Notes under the pieces: generated by a model
What the model saw: only the letters and a program-made list of their open reading frames with translations
Told to the model about the DNA's origin: nothing
The model's database searches: none
Program-made: the position numbers and the translations under genes
Part shown: piece by piece, positions 17,728 through 26,377 of the stretch
Numbering within the stretch: position 1 is the stretch's first letter
Layout of the letters: each line of letters opens with the position of its first letter
From: Kandleria vitulina DSM 20405
GTDB taxonomy: Bacteria > Bacillota_I > Bacilli_A > Erysipelotrichales > Coprobacillaceae
Length of the DNA: 37,489 nt
Direction of reading: 5' to 3'
NCBI RefSeq assembly: GCF_000702065.1
Contig: NZ_JNKN01000021.1
Location: 1-37,489, forward strand

Positions 17728-19398
17728 ATGAGAAGTGATAATGTGAAAAAAGGTGTTGAAAGAGCACCTCATAGATCATTATTTAATGCACTAGGGTTCA
17801 CTGAAGAAGAATTAGATCGTCCTCTAATCGGGGTTGTGAGCTCATATAATGAAATTGTACCAGGACATATGAATCTTGATAAGATTTCAGAAGCGGTCAA
17901 GAAAGGTGTCTATATGGCTGGTGGTGTCCCAGTGGAAGTGCCTGCAATTGCGGTATGTGATGGGATTGCGATGAACCATACTGGTATGAAATATTCTTTA
18001 GTTACAAGAGAATTGGTCGCAGATTCTACTGAATGTCTTGCAACAGCACATCAGTTCGATGGTTTGGTCATGATTCCTAACTGTGACAAGAATGTTCCAG
18101 GATTATTGATGGCAGCTGCACGTATCAATATTCCTACAATCTTTGTTTCTGGTGGACCAATGCTTGCAGGTGGAGAATTAAGAGGAAAGAAGACTTGTCT
18201 TTCATCATTATTTGAAGCTGTAGGTCAGTTCAATGCTGGTAACATGGAAGCAAGTGAACTTGAAGAATTTGAAAAGAAAGCCTGTCCAACATGCGGATCA
18301 TGTTCAGGTATGTATACAGCCAACTCAATGAACTCATTGACTGAAGCATTGGGTATGGGTCTAAAAGGAAATGGTACAATTCCTGCTGTTTATTCAGCTC
18401 GTATCAGATTAGCTAAACATGCAGGTATGAAGATCATGGAACTTGTAGAAAAAGATATCAAGCCACGTGATATCATGACAGAAGATGCATTTAGAAATGC
18501 GATGACTGTTGATATGGCTTTAGGATGTTCTACAAACTCTATGCTTCATCTTCCAGCTATCGCTCATGAAGCTGGCGTTAAGCTTAATTTGGATATCGCT
18601 AATGAGATTTCTAAGGTTACACCAAACCTTTGTCATTTAGCACCAGCTGGTGATACTTTCATGGAAGACTTGGATAATGCCGGTGGTGTTTATGCGGTCA
18701 TGAATGAATTGGATCAGTTGGGTATCTTAAAGACTGATGGTATTACATGTACTGGTAAGACTATCGCTGAAAATATTAAAGGATGCGTCAATAAGAATCC
18801 AGAAATTATCCGTCCAGTTGATAATCCATATATGAAGACTGGTGGAATTGCGGTATTAAGAGGAAATCTTGCCCCTGATAGCTGTGTTGTAAAAGCATCA
18901 GCTGTTGCTCCTGAAATGATGACACATTCAGGACCAGCTCGTGTATTTGATTGTGAAGATGATGCTATTGCTGCCATCAGAGCAGGAAAAATTGTTGCGG
19001 GTGATGTTGTTGTCATCAGATATGAAGGTCCAAAAGGTGGACCTGGTATGAGAGAAATGCTTTCACCTACTAGTGAAATCGCTGGTATGGGTCTTGATAA
19101 AGATGTTGCTCTTATCACAGATGGTCGTTTCTCTGGTGCAACAAGAGGTGCATCAATCGGACATGTTTCACCTGAAGCAGCTGTTGGTGGACCAATCGCT
19201 TTAGTAGAAGAAGGAGATATCATTGATATCGATATTCCTAATAATAAGATCAATGTAAACGTCGATGATGAAACATTGGCTAAACGTAAAGAAAAATGGC
19301 AGCCTAGAGTTCCTAAGATCAATACTGGCTACCTAAAGAAATATGCGGCTATGGTTACGAGTGCCAATACTGGAGCCGTACTTAAAGTAGATAAATAA
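17728..19398 (+). CDS. ilvD: Dihydroxy-acid dehydratase
   Basis: IlvD dehydrates the dihydroxy acids made by IlvC to the keto acids of valine and isoleucine. 556 aa, standard length. The iron-sulfur ligand regions are PNCDKNVPG (C119) and [18 protein letters not shown] (near 185-192), and SHIGHV-type substrate motifs appear as [20 protein letters not shown] near the end. AAGGAGG lies 9 bases before the ATG; a nearer ATG at 17723 meets a stop at once. Antisense open frames across this gene are shadows. The gene is 14 bases after leuB. Confidence 0.96.
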   Translation: MRSDNVKKGVERAPHRSLFNALGFTEEELDRPLIGVVSSYNEIVPGHMNLDKISEAVKKGVYMAGGVPVEVPAIAVCDGIAMNHTGMKYSLVTRELVADSTECLATAHQFDGLVMIPNCDKNVPGLLMAAARINIPTIFVSGGPMLAGGELRGKKTCLSSLFEAVGQFNAGNMEASELEEFEKKACPTCGSCSGMYTANSMNSLTEALGMGLKGNGTIPAVYSARIRLAKHAGMKIMELVEKDIKPRDIMTEDAFRNAMTVDMALGCSTNSMLHLPAIAHEAGVKLNLDIANEISKVTPNLCHLAPAGDTFMEDLDNAGGVYAVMNELDQLGILKTDGITCTGKTIAENIKGCVNKNPEIIRPVDNPYMKTGGIAVLRGNLAPDSCVVKASAVAPEMMTHSGPARVFDCEDDAIAAIRAGKIVAGDVVVIRYEGPKGGPGMREMLSPTSEIAGMGLDKDVALITDGRFSGATRGASIGHVSPEAAVGGPIALVEEGDIIDIDIPNNKINVNVDDETLAKRKEKWQPRVPKINTGYLKKYAAMVTSANTGAVLKVDK

Positions 19399-19410
19399 GG
19401 AGGGCCTCTC

Positions 19411-21096
19411 ATGAAACTAAAAGGATCAGACATTGTTGTTGAATGCTTGCTTGAGCAAGGCGTAGAAACTGTCTTTGGATATCCTGGCGGAACAATTCTT
19501 GAAGTTTATGATAGTTTATATAAATATCAGGATCGTATCAATCATGTACTGACTTCTCATGAACAAGGAGCAGCTCATGCCGCTGATGGATATGCCAGAG
19601 CTACTGGTAAAGTCGGTGTCTGTATGGCAACATCAGGACCCGGTGCTACCAACCTTGTTACTGGAATTGCCACAGCGTATATGGATTCTATTCCGCTTGT
19701 TGCAATTACAGCTAATGTTCCTGCAACAGCATTAGGAAAAGACTCATTCCAGGAAATTGATATTAAAGGGGTAACTATCCCAATTACAAAACATAACTTT
19801 ATTGTAAAGAAAGTAGAAGACTTGGCACCAACAATCAGAAAAGCATTCAAGATTGCAGCTAAAGGTCGTCCAGGACCTGTTCTTGTGGATATTACTAAGA
19901 ACGCTACTATTTCTGAGTGTGAATATGAATTTGTTAAGGCTGAAAAAGAAGTTGATAATAAGAAAGTTAATTCTTATCAGCAAGGTGAAATTGAAAAAGC
20001 CATCAAGATGATTGAAGAATCAAAGAAACCATTCGTCTTTGTTGGTGGTGGAGCCATCGCTTCTGATGCGAGTGAAGCATTAAAAGAATTTGTAGAAAAA
20101 ATTGATGCACCAGTTACTGATTCATTAATGGGTAAAGGGGCATTTGATGGCTTAAATCCAAGATATACAGGAATGCTTGGTATGCATGGTACTAAAACAA
20201 GCAACCTTGGCGTTTCTAAATGTGATTTGCTAATTACAATTGGGGCAAGATTTAGTGACCGTGTTATCGGGAATGCAAAGAAGTTTGCCTTGAATGCAAA
20301 ACGTATTCACATTGATATCGATGAAGCTGAAATCAATAAGAACATCAAGGTTGATCTTGGCATCGTCGGTGATGCGAAAGCTATTCTTGAATCATTGAAT
20401 CTATTCTTGAAGCAGCAGAATCATCCAACTTGGATGAAAGAAATCAGGGAACTTAAAGATCGTTTCCCATTAAAATACGATTTAGATCGTTTGACTGGTC
20501 CTTATATTATTGAACAGTTAGACCTTCTTACTGATAGTGAAGCTATCATCACTACTGATGTAGGACAGCATCAGATGTGGGCAGCACAGTACTATCATTT
20601 CCGTCATCCAAGACAGCTCTTGACATCCGGTGGTCTAGGGACTATGGGCTATGGTCTAGGGGCTTGCATTGGTGCTAAATATGGATTACCATATAAACAT
20701 GTTATTAACATCGCAGGTGACGGATGTTTCCGTATGAACATGAATGAACTTGCCACAGCATCAAGATACAATGTGCCAATTATTCAGGTTGTCTTCAATA
20801 ACCACGTATTAGGTATGGTAAGACAGTGGCAGACATTGTTCTATGATAAGCACTATAGTGCTACAGTTCTTCATGATAAAGTTGACTTTGTCAAGACTGC
20901 AGAAGGTCTTGGAGTCAAGGCTGTCAGAGTTACGACTAAAGAAGAAGCAACTGCCGCAATCAAGGAAGCATTAAATTATGATGGACCATTCCTTATTGAA
21001 GCAATTATCGATGATGATGATAAAGTCTTCCCAATGGTTGCACCTGGTGCACCAATTGAAAGCGTCTTTGATGCTGATGATGTTAAAAACAAATAA
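19411..21096 (+). CDS. ilvB: Acetolactate synthase large (catalytic) subunit
   Basis: IlvB is the thiamine-diphosphate enzyme joining two pyruvates, or pyruvate and 2-ketobutyrate. 561 aa, full length. The N-terminal domain has VFGYPGGTILEVYD and the catalytic Glu in LTSHEQGAAHAADGYA; GPGATNLVTGIATAYMDSIP follows; the C-terminal domain has the thiamine/Mg motif starting GDGCFRMNMNELATASRY (about residue 436) and ending in VVFNN. AAGGAGG is well placed. It is the last enzyme gene of the operon, far from its small subunit ilvH. Confidence 0.96.
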   Translation: MKLKGSDIVVECLLEQGVETVFGYPGGTILEVYDSLYKYQDRINHVLTSHEQGAAHAADGYARATGKVGVCMATSGPGATNLVTGIATAYMDSIPLVAITANVPATALGKDSFQEIDIKGVTIPITKHNFIVKKVEDLAPTIRKAFKIAAKGRPGPVLVDITKNATISECEYEFVKAEKEVDNKKVNSYQQGEIEKAIKMIEESKKPFVFVGGGAIASDASEALKEFVEKIDAPVTDSLMGKGAFDGLNPRYTGMLGMHGTKTSNLGVSKCDLLITIGARFSDRVIGNAKKFALNAKRIHIDIDEAEINKNIKVDLGIVGDAKAILESLNLFLKQQNHPTWMKEIRELKDRFPLKYDLDRLTGPYIIEQLDLLTDSEAIITTDVGQHQMWAAQYYHFRHPRQLLTSGGLGTMGYGLGACIGAKYGLPYKHVINIAGDGCFRMNMNELATASRYNVPIIQVVFNNHVLGMVRQWQTLFYDKHYSATVLHDKVDFVKTAEGLGVKAVRVTTKEEATAAIKEALNYDGPFLIEAIIDDDDKVFPMVAPGAPIESVFDADDVKNK

Positions 21097-21116
21097 CATC
21101 CTATAAGGAGGAAGTC

Positions 21117-21962
21117 ATGAAAACATTTATTAAATTCATTGATGGTGTACTGATTGCCTTGCTTGCTTTTACTGTATGTTTATCTTTTGTTTGTAAAGAA
21201 ACAATCATGCAGAAAGAGTATGTTAAGAAGCAATTGGCATCTAGTGAGATATATACTTCTTTAACTAAAGAAATCAAGGAAAGCATTCTTTCTGATTATC
21301 GCAATAGTTCAGTGTACAATGAAGTTTTATCAGCGTATCTTGAACCACTTTTAGATGAAGCTGTTAAAAAGAAAACAGTACAGAAAGAAGTTGAAGCGAT
21401 GGTAGATGATCTTTACGCTGGTAAAGAGATGAGTGTCAAGGGAACTTATTTTACTGAAGACTATAATGATTCTATCAATTCTTATCTTAAGAAGAATAAT
21501 CTTAATGTCATCAATGCTGACATGCTTTCGCCTTTTATATCAAAAGCTGTACAGGTTGCTATCAGTCATGTAGATATGACTAAATATACAAACCGTATTG
21601 CTCAGCAGTTTAAGATCATTAAAGATCATATTCAGATTATCTTTATGGCCTCAAGTGTCAGTCTTGCAGTATTGATCATTCTTTCAATGATCATTGTGAA
21701 AAGAAAGATTCGTTTCTTTGGCTGGACAATGCTACTGACTTCACTCTTGCATCTGCTTTCGCCAATGCTTATGAGTGCTTATATGTCCTATGCTCATCTT
21801 TCATTCAATAAAGAATATCTTACTGATTTCTTTATGTTGATGAAAAGCAAGGTCACTCAGCCAGTCATGATTGCTGGGGTTGTCTATGTGATCTTAGGAT
21901 TTACATTTATCTATTTGAGCAGAAAGAATAAGGAACCTGAAACAGAAGTAAACAATTTCTGA
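21117..21962 (+). CDS. Membrane protein of unknown function, 281 aa
   Basis: An N-terminal helix (IDGVLIALLAFTVCLSFVC, residues about 8-26) is followed by a 150-residue polar, charged region, probably outside the cell, and then three hydrophobic helices in the C-terminal part (IIFMASSVSLAVLIILSMII, FGWTMLLTSLLHLLSPMLM, PVMIAGVVYVILGFTFIYL). No family is recognised. It follows ilvB by 20 bases with an AAGGAGG site and ends at the operon's terminator-like hairpin, so it is cotranscribed with the ilv-leu genes. Cotranscription alone does not show a transport role. Confidence 0.75.
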   Translation: MKTFIKFIDGVLIALLAFTVCLSFVCKETIMQKEYVKKQLASSEIYTSLTKEIKESILSDYRNSSVYNEVLSAYLEPLLDEAVKKKTVQKEVEAMVDDLYAGKEMSVKGTYFTEDYNDSINSYLKKNNLNVINADMLSPFISKAVQVAISHVDMTKYTNRIAQQFKIIKDHIQIIFMASSVSLAVLIILSMIIVKRKIRFFGWTMLLTSLLHLLSPMLMSAYMSYAHLSFNKEYLTDFFMLMKSKVTQPVMIAGVVYVILGFTFIYLSRKNKEPETEVNNF

Positions 21963-21977
21963 AAATAAAATATGTTA

Positions 21978-22015
21978 AAAAACCTCTTGTGCTACGATGA
22001 GTACAGGAGGTTTTT
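21978..22015 (+). terminator. Terminator-like hairpin containing the next gene's ribosome site
   Basis: CCTCTTGTGCT (21983-21993) pairs with AGTACAGGAGG (22000-22010), flanked by A and T runs. The 3' arm includes AGGAGG, the ribosome site of the gene at 22019. In read-through RNA the hairpin would hide that site. Confidence 0.7.
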
Positions 22016-22018
22016 ATT

Positions 22019-22912
22019 ATGAAAAGATTACTAAATTGTACAGGAAAAGAAATGCTGTCTTATAATGGTAAAGAATTAAAACAGGCAATCAAGGCCAGTG
22101 AAGGGCGTACGATTGTGAGTGAGACAGTTATCAGTATTCGTCCGTTGCTAGATGATATTTCAAATCCAGAATTGGCTGCGAGCTTTGGCAGTGATCTCAT
22201 CTTATTGAATACATTTGATGTCCTTCATCCTCATATTGAAGGAATTAATTCTCCTTCACCAGTAGAAACATTAAAGAAGTTAATTGCTAGACCGGTAGGA
22301 TGTAATCTTGAACCAGTGGATGAAAACATTGCGATGATGGAAGAAAGATTAGCTATTCCTGAAGGAAGACAGGCAAGTGAGAAGACGTTTAAGCGCGCTA
22401 ATGAATTAGGACTGCAGTTTATATGTTTAACTGGCAATCCTGGAACGGGGGTAAGCAATGCGTCAATATGTTTGGCAATCAAAAAGGCAAAAGAACATTT
22501 TGATGGATTGATCATTGCTGGAAAGATGCATAGTGCTGGTGTAGATGAAGAGTTGGTCGATCTAGAGGCAATTGCTTCATTTATTGAAGCGGGTGCAGAC
22601 ATTATTTTATTGCCAGCAGTTAACACTGTCCCAGGTCTTGATGAAAAGAGTGTCAGTGAAGCATGCAAATTTATTCATAACCACAATGCATTAGCATTGA
22701 CCGCTATTGGGACAAGTCAGGAAGGGGCTGATGAGCATACCATTCGTGAGATTGCGTTAGCTAATAAAAGATGTGGAGCTGATCTTCAGCACATCGGAGA
22801 TGCGGGATGGTGTGGTATTGCTTTACCTGAAAATATTATGAGTTTATCTATTGCGATAAGAGGAAAAAGATGGACTTATCATCGTATGGCTTCTTCTATT
22901 AATAGGGATTAG
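22019..22912 (+). CDS. Uncharacterised conserved protein (TIM-barrel-like, DUF7916 type)
   Basis: This 297-aa cytoplasmic protein has the start MKRLLNCTGKEMLSYNGKEL and repeated strand-glycine patterns of a TIM barrel: SFGSDLILLNTFDV, GLQFICLTGNPGTGVS, FDGLIIAGKMHSAGVD, AGADIILLPAVNTVPG and GADLQHIGDAGWCGIALPEN. I recall similar proteins in Firmicutes, often beside PTS genes and of unknown activity (DUF7916, remembered and not checked). The end of the barrel (HIGDAGW) resembles sugar- or phosphoenolpyruvate-binding barrels, but no function can be assigned. Its ribosome site is buried in the preceding hairpin. It precedes the pgk promoter. Confidence 0.75.
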   Translation: MKRLLNCTGKEMLSYNGKELKQAIKASEGRTIVSETVISIRPLLDDISNPELAASFGSDLILLNTFDVLHPHIEGINSPSPVETLKKLIARPVGCNLEPVDENIAMMEERLAIPEGRQASEKTFKRANELGLQFICLTGNPGTGVSNASICLAIKKAKEHFDGLIIAGKMHSAGVDEELVDLEAIASFIEAGADIILLPAVNTVPGLDEKSVSEACKFIHNHNALALTAIGTSQEGADEHTIREIALANKRCGADLQHIGDAGWCGIALPENIMSLSIAIRGKRWTYHRMASSINRD

Positions 22913-22955
22913 AATTTAGCTCTAATGACGGAATAAATTAGAAAAATAAAAGAGC

Positions 22956-23002
22956 AAGCGTTTTCATAAATTTAATCATCTTTAATTTAATTGAAAACGC
23001 TT
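22956..23002. promoter_or_regulatory. 11-bp inverted repeat operator upstream of pgk
   Basis: AAGCGTTTTCA (22956-22966) and TGAAAACGCTT (22992-23002) are perfect inverted copies 25 bases apart. Each resembles an imperfect CcpA cre half, and the second covers the -35 box. A dimer or tetramer regulator such as CcpA or a glycolytic repressor could bind here and loop the DNA. Confidence 0.6.
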
Positions 23003-23019
23003 ATTCTAGGTGATATAAT
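22991..23019 (+). promoter_or_regulatory. Sigma-A promoter of pgk-tpiA
   Basis: TTGAAA, 17 bases, TATAAT with an extended TGA before it. Start of transcription is expected near 23026, leaving a leader of only about 16 bases that holds the GGAGGT ribosome site. Confidence 0.8.
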
Positions 23020-23041
23020 GGCACCATGGAGGTCAAGAATA

Positions 23042-24229
23042 ATGGATAAAAAAACAATTAGAGATATTGATGTCGCTGGCAAGACTGTCCTTGTACGTGT
23101 AGACTTCAATGTTCCAATGAAAGACGAAGGAAAGGTTATTACTGATGACAACAGAATTGTTGCCGCTTTACCAACAATCAACTATTTATTAGAACATAAT
23201 CCTAAAGCTGTAGTATTATTCTCACATTTAGGAAAGATCAAGACAGAAGAAGACAAAGCTAAAAACAATATGGCTGTTGTCGCTCCTAGATTAGCTGAAT
23301 TATTAGGTAGAGATGTTAAATTTGTTGACGCAACTCGTGGACCTAAATTAGAAGAAGCAGTTAAGAATGCTGAAAATGGACAGGTTATCTTAGTTCAGAA
23401 CACTCGTTATGAACCAGGTGAAACTAAAAATGATCCTGAATTAGGTAAATACTGGGCATCACTTGGTGATGTATTCGTAGAAGATGCATTCGGTTCTGTA
23501 CATAGAGCTCATGCTTCTACTGTAGGTATTCCTACTAACTTAAAACCTGCTGTAGCTGGTTTCTTACTAGAAAAAGAAATCGCTTATATCGGAAAAGCAG
23601 TTTCTAACCCTGATAGACCATTAGTAGCTATCTTAGGTGGATCTAAAGTATCTTCAAAAATCGGTGTTATTGAAAACTTATTAGGTATTGCTGATAAGAT
23701 CATCATCGGTGGTGGTATGATGTTCACATTTGCTGCTGCAAAAGGTCATAAGATCGGTTCTTCATTAGTTGAAGAAGATAAGATTGAATTAGCTAAGAAA
23801 TACATCGAAAAAGGTGGAGACAAACTTGTATTACCAGTAGATTCAGTTGTAAATACTGCATTTGCTAACGAAGGTGATATCAAAGTTGTTGGTGAAGATG
23901 TACCAGATGGATATATGGGATTAGATATTGGTCCTAAATCTGTTGAAAACATCAAGAAAGCACTTGAAGGTGCTAAGACAGTTATCTGGAATGGCCCAAT
24001 GGGTGTATTCGAAATGTCTAACTTCGCTAATGGTACAATCGAAGTATGTAAAGCATTAGCTGCATTAGATGGTGCTAACACTATCATCGGTGGTGGAGAT
24101 AGTGCTGCTGCTGTTAAACAGTTAGGATTCGCAGATCAGGTATCTCATATTTCTACAGGTGGAGGAGCTTCACTTGAATATATGGAAGGTAAAGTATTAC
24201 CAGGTATCGCTGCTGTAGATGACAAATAA
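23042..24229 (+). CDS. pgk: Phosphoglycerate kinase
   Basis: Pgk makes ATP from 1,3-bisphosphoglycerate in glycolysis. 395 aa, standard length. The substrate motif [41 protein letters not shown] and the nucleotide-binding [13 protein letters not shown] and [14 protein letters not shown] are present. The frame extends 17 codons upstream through the promoter; ATG at 23042, 8 bases after GGAGGT, is the real start. tpiA follows after 23 bases. gapA, the usual first gene of such operons, is missing here. Confidence 0.97.
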   Translation: MDKKTIRDIDVAGKTVLVRVDFNVPMKDEGKVITDDNRIVAALPTINYLLEHNPKAVVLFSHLGKIKTEEDKAKNNMAVVAPRLAELLGRDVKFVDATRGPKLEEAVKNAENGQVILVQNTRYEPGETKNDPELGKYWASLGDVFVEDAFGSVHRAHASTVGIPTNLKPAVAGFLLEKEIAYIGKAVSNPDRPLVAILGGSKVSSKIGVIENLLGIADKIIIGGGMMFTFAAAKGHKIGSSLVEEDKIELAKKYIEKGGDKLVLPVDSVVNTAFANEGDIKVVGEDVPDGYMGLDIGPKSVENIKKALEGAKTVIWNGPMGVFEMSNFANGTIEVCKALAALDGANTIIGGGDSAAAVKQLGFADQVSHISTGGGASLEYMEGKVLPGIAAVDDK

Positions 24230-24252
24230 TAATATCAAGGAGATAGAGAGAA

Positions 24253-24996
24253 ATGGCTAGAAAACCAATTATCGTTGGAAACTGGAAAATGAATAAAACA
24301 ATTGCAGAAACTAAAGAATTCGTTGCTGCAGTTGATCCAAAAGTCACTGATAAAGCTGACTGGGGTATTGCAACTCCATATTTAGACTTACAGGCTGCTA
24401 AAGCTGCTAAAAACTTAATCGTTGCTGCTGAAGATATGCACTTCAAAGATAGCGGTGCTTACACTGGTGCTGTATCTGCAGCTATGTTAAAAGAAATCAA
24501 TGTTGAATGGACTATCTTAGGTCATTCTGAAAGAAGACAGTATTTCGGTGAAACTGATGAAACTGTTAACTTAAAGATGATCCAGGCTATCAACAATGGT
24601 ATCAACCCAATCGTTTGTGTTGGTGAATCACTAGAACAGTATGAAGCAAATGAAACTAAAGATGTTGTTAAAACTCAGGTTGTTGCTGCATACAAAGATA
24701 TCGCTAAAGAAGATGTTGAAAAGACAGTTATCGCTTACGAACCAATCTGGGCTATCGGTACTGGTAAAACAGCTACTAACGAAATCGCTCAGGACGTTTG
24801 TGGATACATCAGAACAGTTGTAGCTGATTTATATGATCAGGAAACAGCTGATAAAGTAAGAATCCAGTACGGTGGATCTGTTAAACCTGCAGGTTTAGCT
24901 GCATTATTAGAACAGCCAGACATCGATGGTGCTCTAGTTGGTGGAGCTTCATTACAGGTTGAATCTTACATCGCAATGATCGAAGCTTTAAACTAA
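24253..24996 (+). CDS. tpiA: Triosephosphate isomerase
   Basis: TpiA interconverts dihydroxyacetone phosphate and glyceraldehyde 3-phosphate. 247 aa. The active-site Lys is in VGNWKMN, the catalytic His in ILGHSERRQYFGE, the Glu in IAYEPIWAIGTGK and the phosphate loop in QYGGSVKP. AAGGAGA precedes the start. It forms a two-gene unit with pgk, closed by a strong terminator. The gene, like pgk, uses strongly biased codons as expected for an abundant enzyme. Confidence 0.97.
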   Translation: MARKPIIVGNWKMNKTIAETKEFVAAVDPKVTDKADWGIATPYLDLQAAKAAKNLIVAAEDMHFKDSGAYTGAVSAAMLKEINVEWTILGHSERRQYFGETDETVNLKMIQAINNGINPIVCVGESLEQYEANETKDVVKTQVVAAYKDIAKEDVEKTVIAYEPIWAIGTGKTATNEIAQDVCGYIRTVVADLYDQETADKVRIQYGGSVKPAGLAALLEQPDIDGALVGGASLQVESYIAMIEALN

Positions 24997-25006
24997 TATA
25001 ATGTGA

Positions 25007-25037
25007 AGATGGATGAGAGATCATCCATCTTTTTTTA
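25007..25037 (+). terminator. Intrinsic terminator after tpiA
   Basis: AGATGGATGA, GAGA loop, TCATCCATCT, then T residues. Confidence 0.92.
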
Positions 25038-25106
25038 TGATAAATCTAAGTAATAAATTAACAAGAGTGTGTATTTATTTAGTTATAAAGTACGTAGATA
25101 TACTGT

Positions 25107-25122
25107 TTGATAACGCATACAT
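25107..25122 (+). promoter_or_regulatory. cre site 1 of the mannose-type PTS operon
   Basis: TTGATAACGCATACAT fits the full CcpA consensus WTGNNARCGNWWWCAW. Confidence 0.65.
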
Positions 25123-25131
25123 TAATAAAAA

Positions 25132-25147
25132 ATGTAAACGTACACAT
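25132..25147 (+). promoter_or_regulatory. cre site 2 of the mannose-type PTS operon
   Basis: ATGTAAACGTACACAT fits the cre consensus with one weak position and is almost palindromic. It lies 10 bases after site 1, on the same helix side to within a few bases. Confidence 0.6.
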
Positions 25148-25223
25148 TTTAAATAAACTTGTATTTATCGATAGTTTTTAAAACCGATTGTCAAGGGATT
25201 TTCAGTGTGTGAAAAATTCTTTT

Positions 25224-25239
25224 AGAAAACGCTTGCAAA
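25224..25239 (+). promoter_or_regulatory. cre-like site 3 overlapping the PTS promoter
   Basis: AGAAAACGCTTGCAA is close to the cre consensus (the first T is A) and covers the -35 box, a position that would repress. Confidence 0.5.
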
Positions 25240-25261
25240 AAGTGACAAATGTCATTAAAAT
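25233..25261 (+). promoter_or_regulatory. Sigma-A promoter of the mannose-type PTS operon
   Basis: TTGCAA, 17 bases, TAAAAT. Start would be near 25268, giving a leader of about 107 bases that includes an 8-bp hairpin (TGAAAACA/TGTTTTCA, 25283-25310). No sigma-54 element (GG and GC boxes) is seen, although related operons often use one. Confidence 0.6.
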
Positions 25262-25374
25262 GTAGACGTAGTAAAGAGCGAATGAAAACATTTACATTTC
25301 AGTGTTTTCACTTAATAGACTATTTGATGGGGATGTCTATTACAAACGCTCTTGTAGAAAGGGGAGTATGAGAA

Positions 25375-26361
25375 ATGGTAGGAATTATCATAGCGAGTCA
25401 TGGTAAGATGTGCGAAGGTATCTTCCAGTCAGGTTCTATGATTTTTGGTGATCAGCCTCAGGTTGCTGTTTGCTCACTTATGCCTAGCGAAGGTCCAGAT
25501 GACTTAAGAGCTAAGGTTGAAGAAGCAATCGCATCTTTTGATGATCAAGAAGAAATCCTATTCCTAGTTGATTTATTTGGTGGTACACCTTATAACCAGA
25601 TCAATGGTTTAATGAAGGGTCACGAAGATAAATGGGCTATGGTTTGTGGATTGAACTTAGGTATGCTTGTAGAAGCATATGGCTGCAGATTAGGTATGGA
25701 CAAAGCACATGATATCGCAGCTCACATCGTTGGTACAGGTAGAGACGGTGTCAAAGTATTACCTGAATCATTAGATACAGCTAAAGAAGAAGCTGCTCCA
25801 GCAGCATCTAATGAACCAACTGGTGCAATTCCAGAAGGAACTGTACTTGGTGATGGACATATTAAATATGTTCTTGCAAGAATTGACACAAGATTATTAC
25901 ATGGTCAGGTTGCTACTGCTTGGACTAAAGCAACTCAGCCAACAAGAATTATCGCTGTTTCTGATAATGTAGCTAAAGATGCATTAAGAAAACAGATGAT
26001 CGAACAGGCTGCGCCTCCTGGGGTTAAAGCCAATGTCGTTCCAATTGATAAAATGTGTAAAGTTGACAAAGACCCACGCTTTGGTTCAACTAAAGCATTA
26101 TTGTTATTCGAAACACCTCAAGATGCTTTAAAAGCAATCGAAGGTGGTGTTCAGATCAAAGAATTGAACTTAGGTTCAATGGCTCATTCTGAAGGTAAGG
26201 TCGTTTGTACAAAAGCAGTTGCTATGGGTCCAGATGACGTTAAGACATTCGAAAAATTACGCGAATTGGGCGTTAAGATTGTAGTTCGTAAAGTTCCAGC
26301 TGATGCTGAAGAAAACTTTGATGCAATCATGAAAAAAGCGAAAGCAGAATTAGGTTTATAA
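25375..26361 (+). CDS. manL: PTS mannose-family EIIAB component
   Basis: This cytoplasmic phosphocarrier is a fusion of EIIA and EIIB, 328 aa. EIIA (about 1-125) has the phosphorylated His9 in IIIASHGKM and DLFGGTPYNQ. An Ala/Pro-rich linker (EEAAPAASNEPTGAIPEG) leads to EIIB (about 160-328) with H176 in RIDTRLLHGQVATAW. It passes phosphate from HPr to the incoming sugar. Mannose-family systems carry mannose, glucose, glucosamine, fructose or others; substrate cannot be read from sequence, but the manO companion favours a general glucose/mannose system. AAAGGGGAG precedes the start. Confidence 0.93.
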   Translation: MVGIIIASHGKMCEGIFQSGSMIFGDQPQVAVCSLMPSEGPDDLRAKVEEAIASFDDQEEILFLVDLFGGTPYNQINGLMKGHEDKWAMVCGLNLGMLVEAYGCRLGMDKAHDIAAHIVGTGRDGVKVLPESLDTAKEEAAPAASNEPTGAIPEGTVLGDGHIKYVLARIDTRLLHGQVATAWTKATQPTRIIAVSDNVAKDALRKQMIEQAAPPGVKANVVPIDKMCKVDKDPRFGSTKALLLFETPQDALKAIEGGVQIKELNLGSMAHSEGKVVCTKAVAMGPDDVKTFEKLRELGVKIVVRKVPADAEENFDAIMKKAKAELGL

Positions 26362-26377
26362 TCAGGAGGAAAAAATA

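Noticed and set aside
18714-19322. A 202-codon antisense open frame over ilvD, and similar ones over adhE and other enzymes
   Set aside because: These mirror the codon bias of strongly conserved genes, have no ribosome sites and no recognisable protein pattern.
22991-23041. Upstream extension of pgk by 17 codons
   Set aside because: It would translate through the promoter; the conserved Pgk N-terminus begins at 23042 after GGAGGT.
25148-25260. Sigma-54 promoter for the PTS operon
   Set aside because: No GG/GC element pair with correct spacing was found, and no LevR-type activator gene is in the window.
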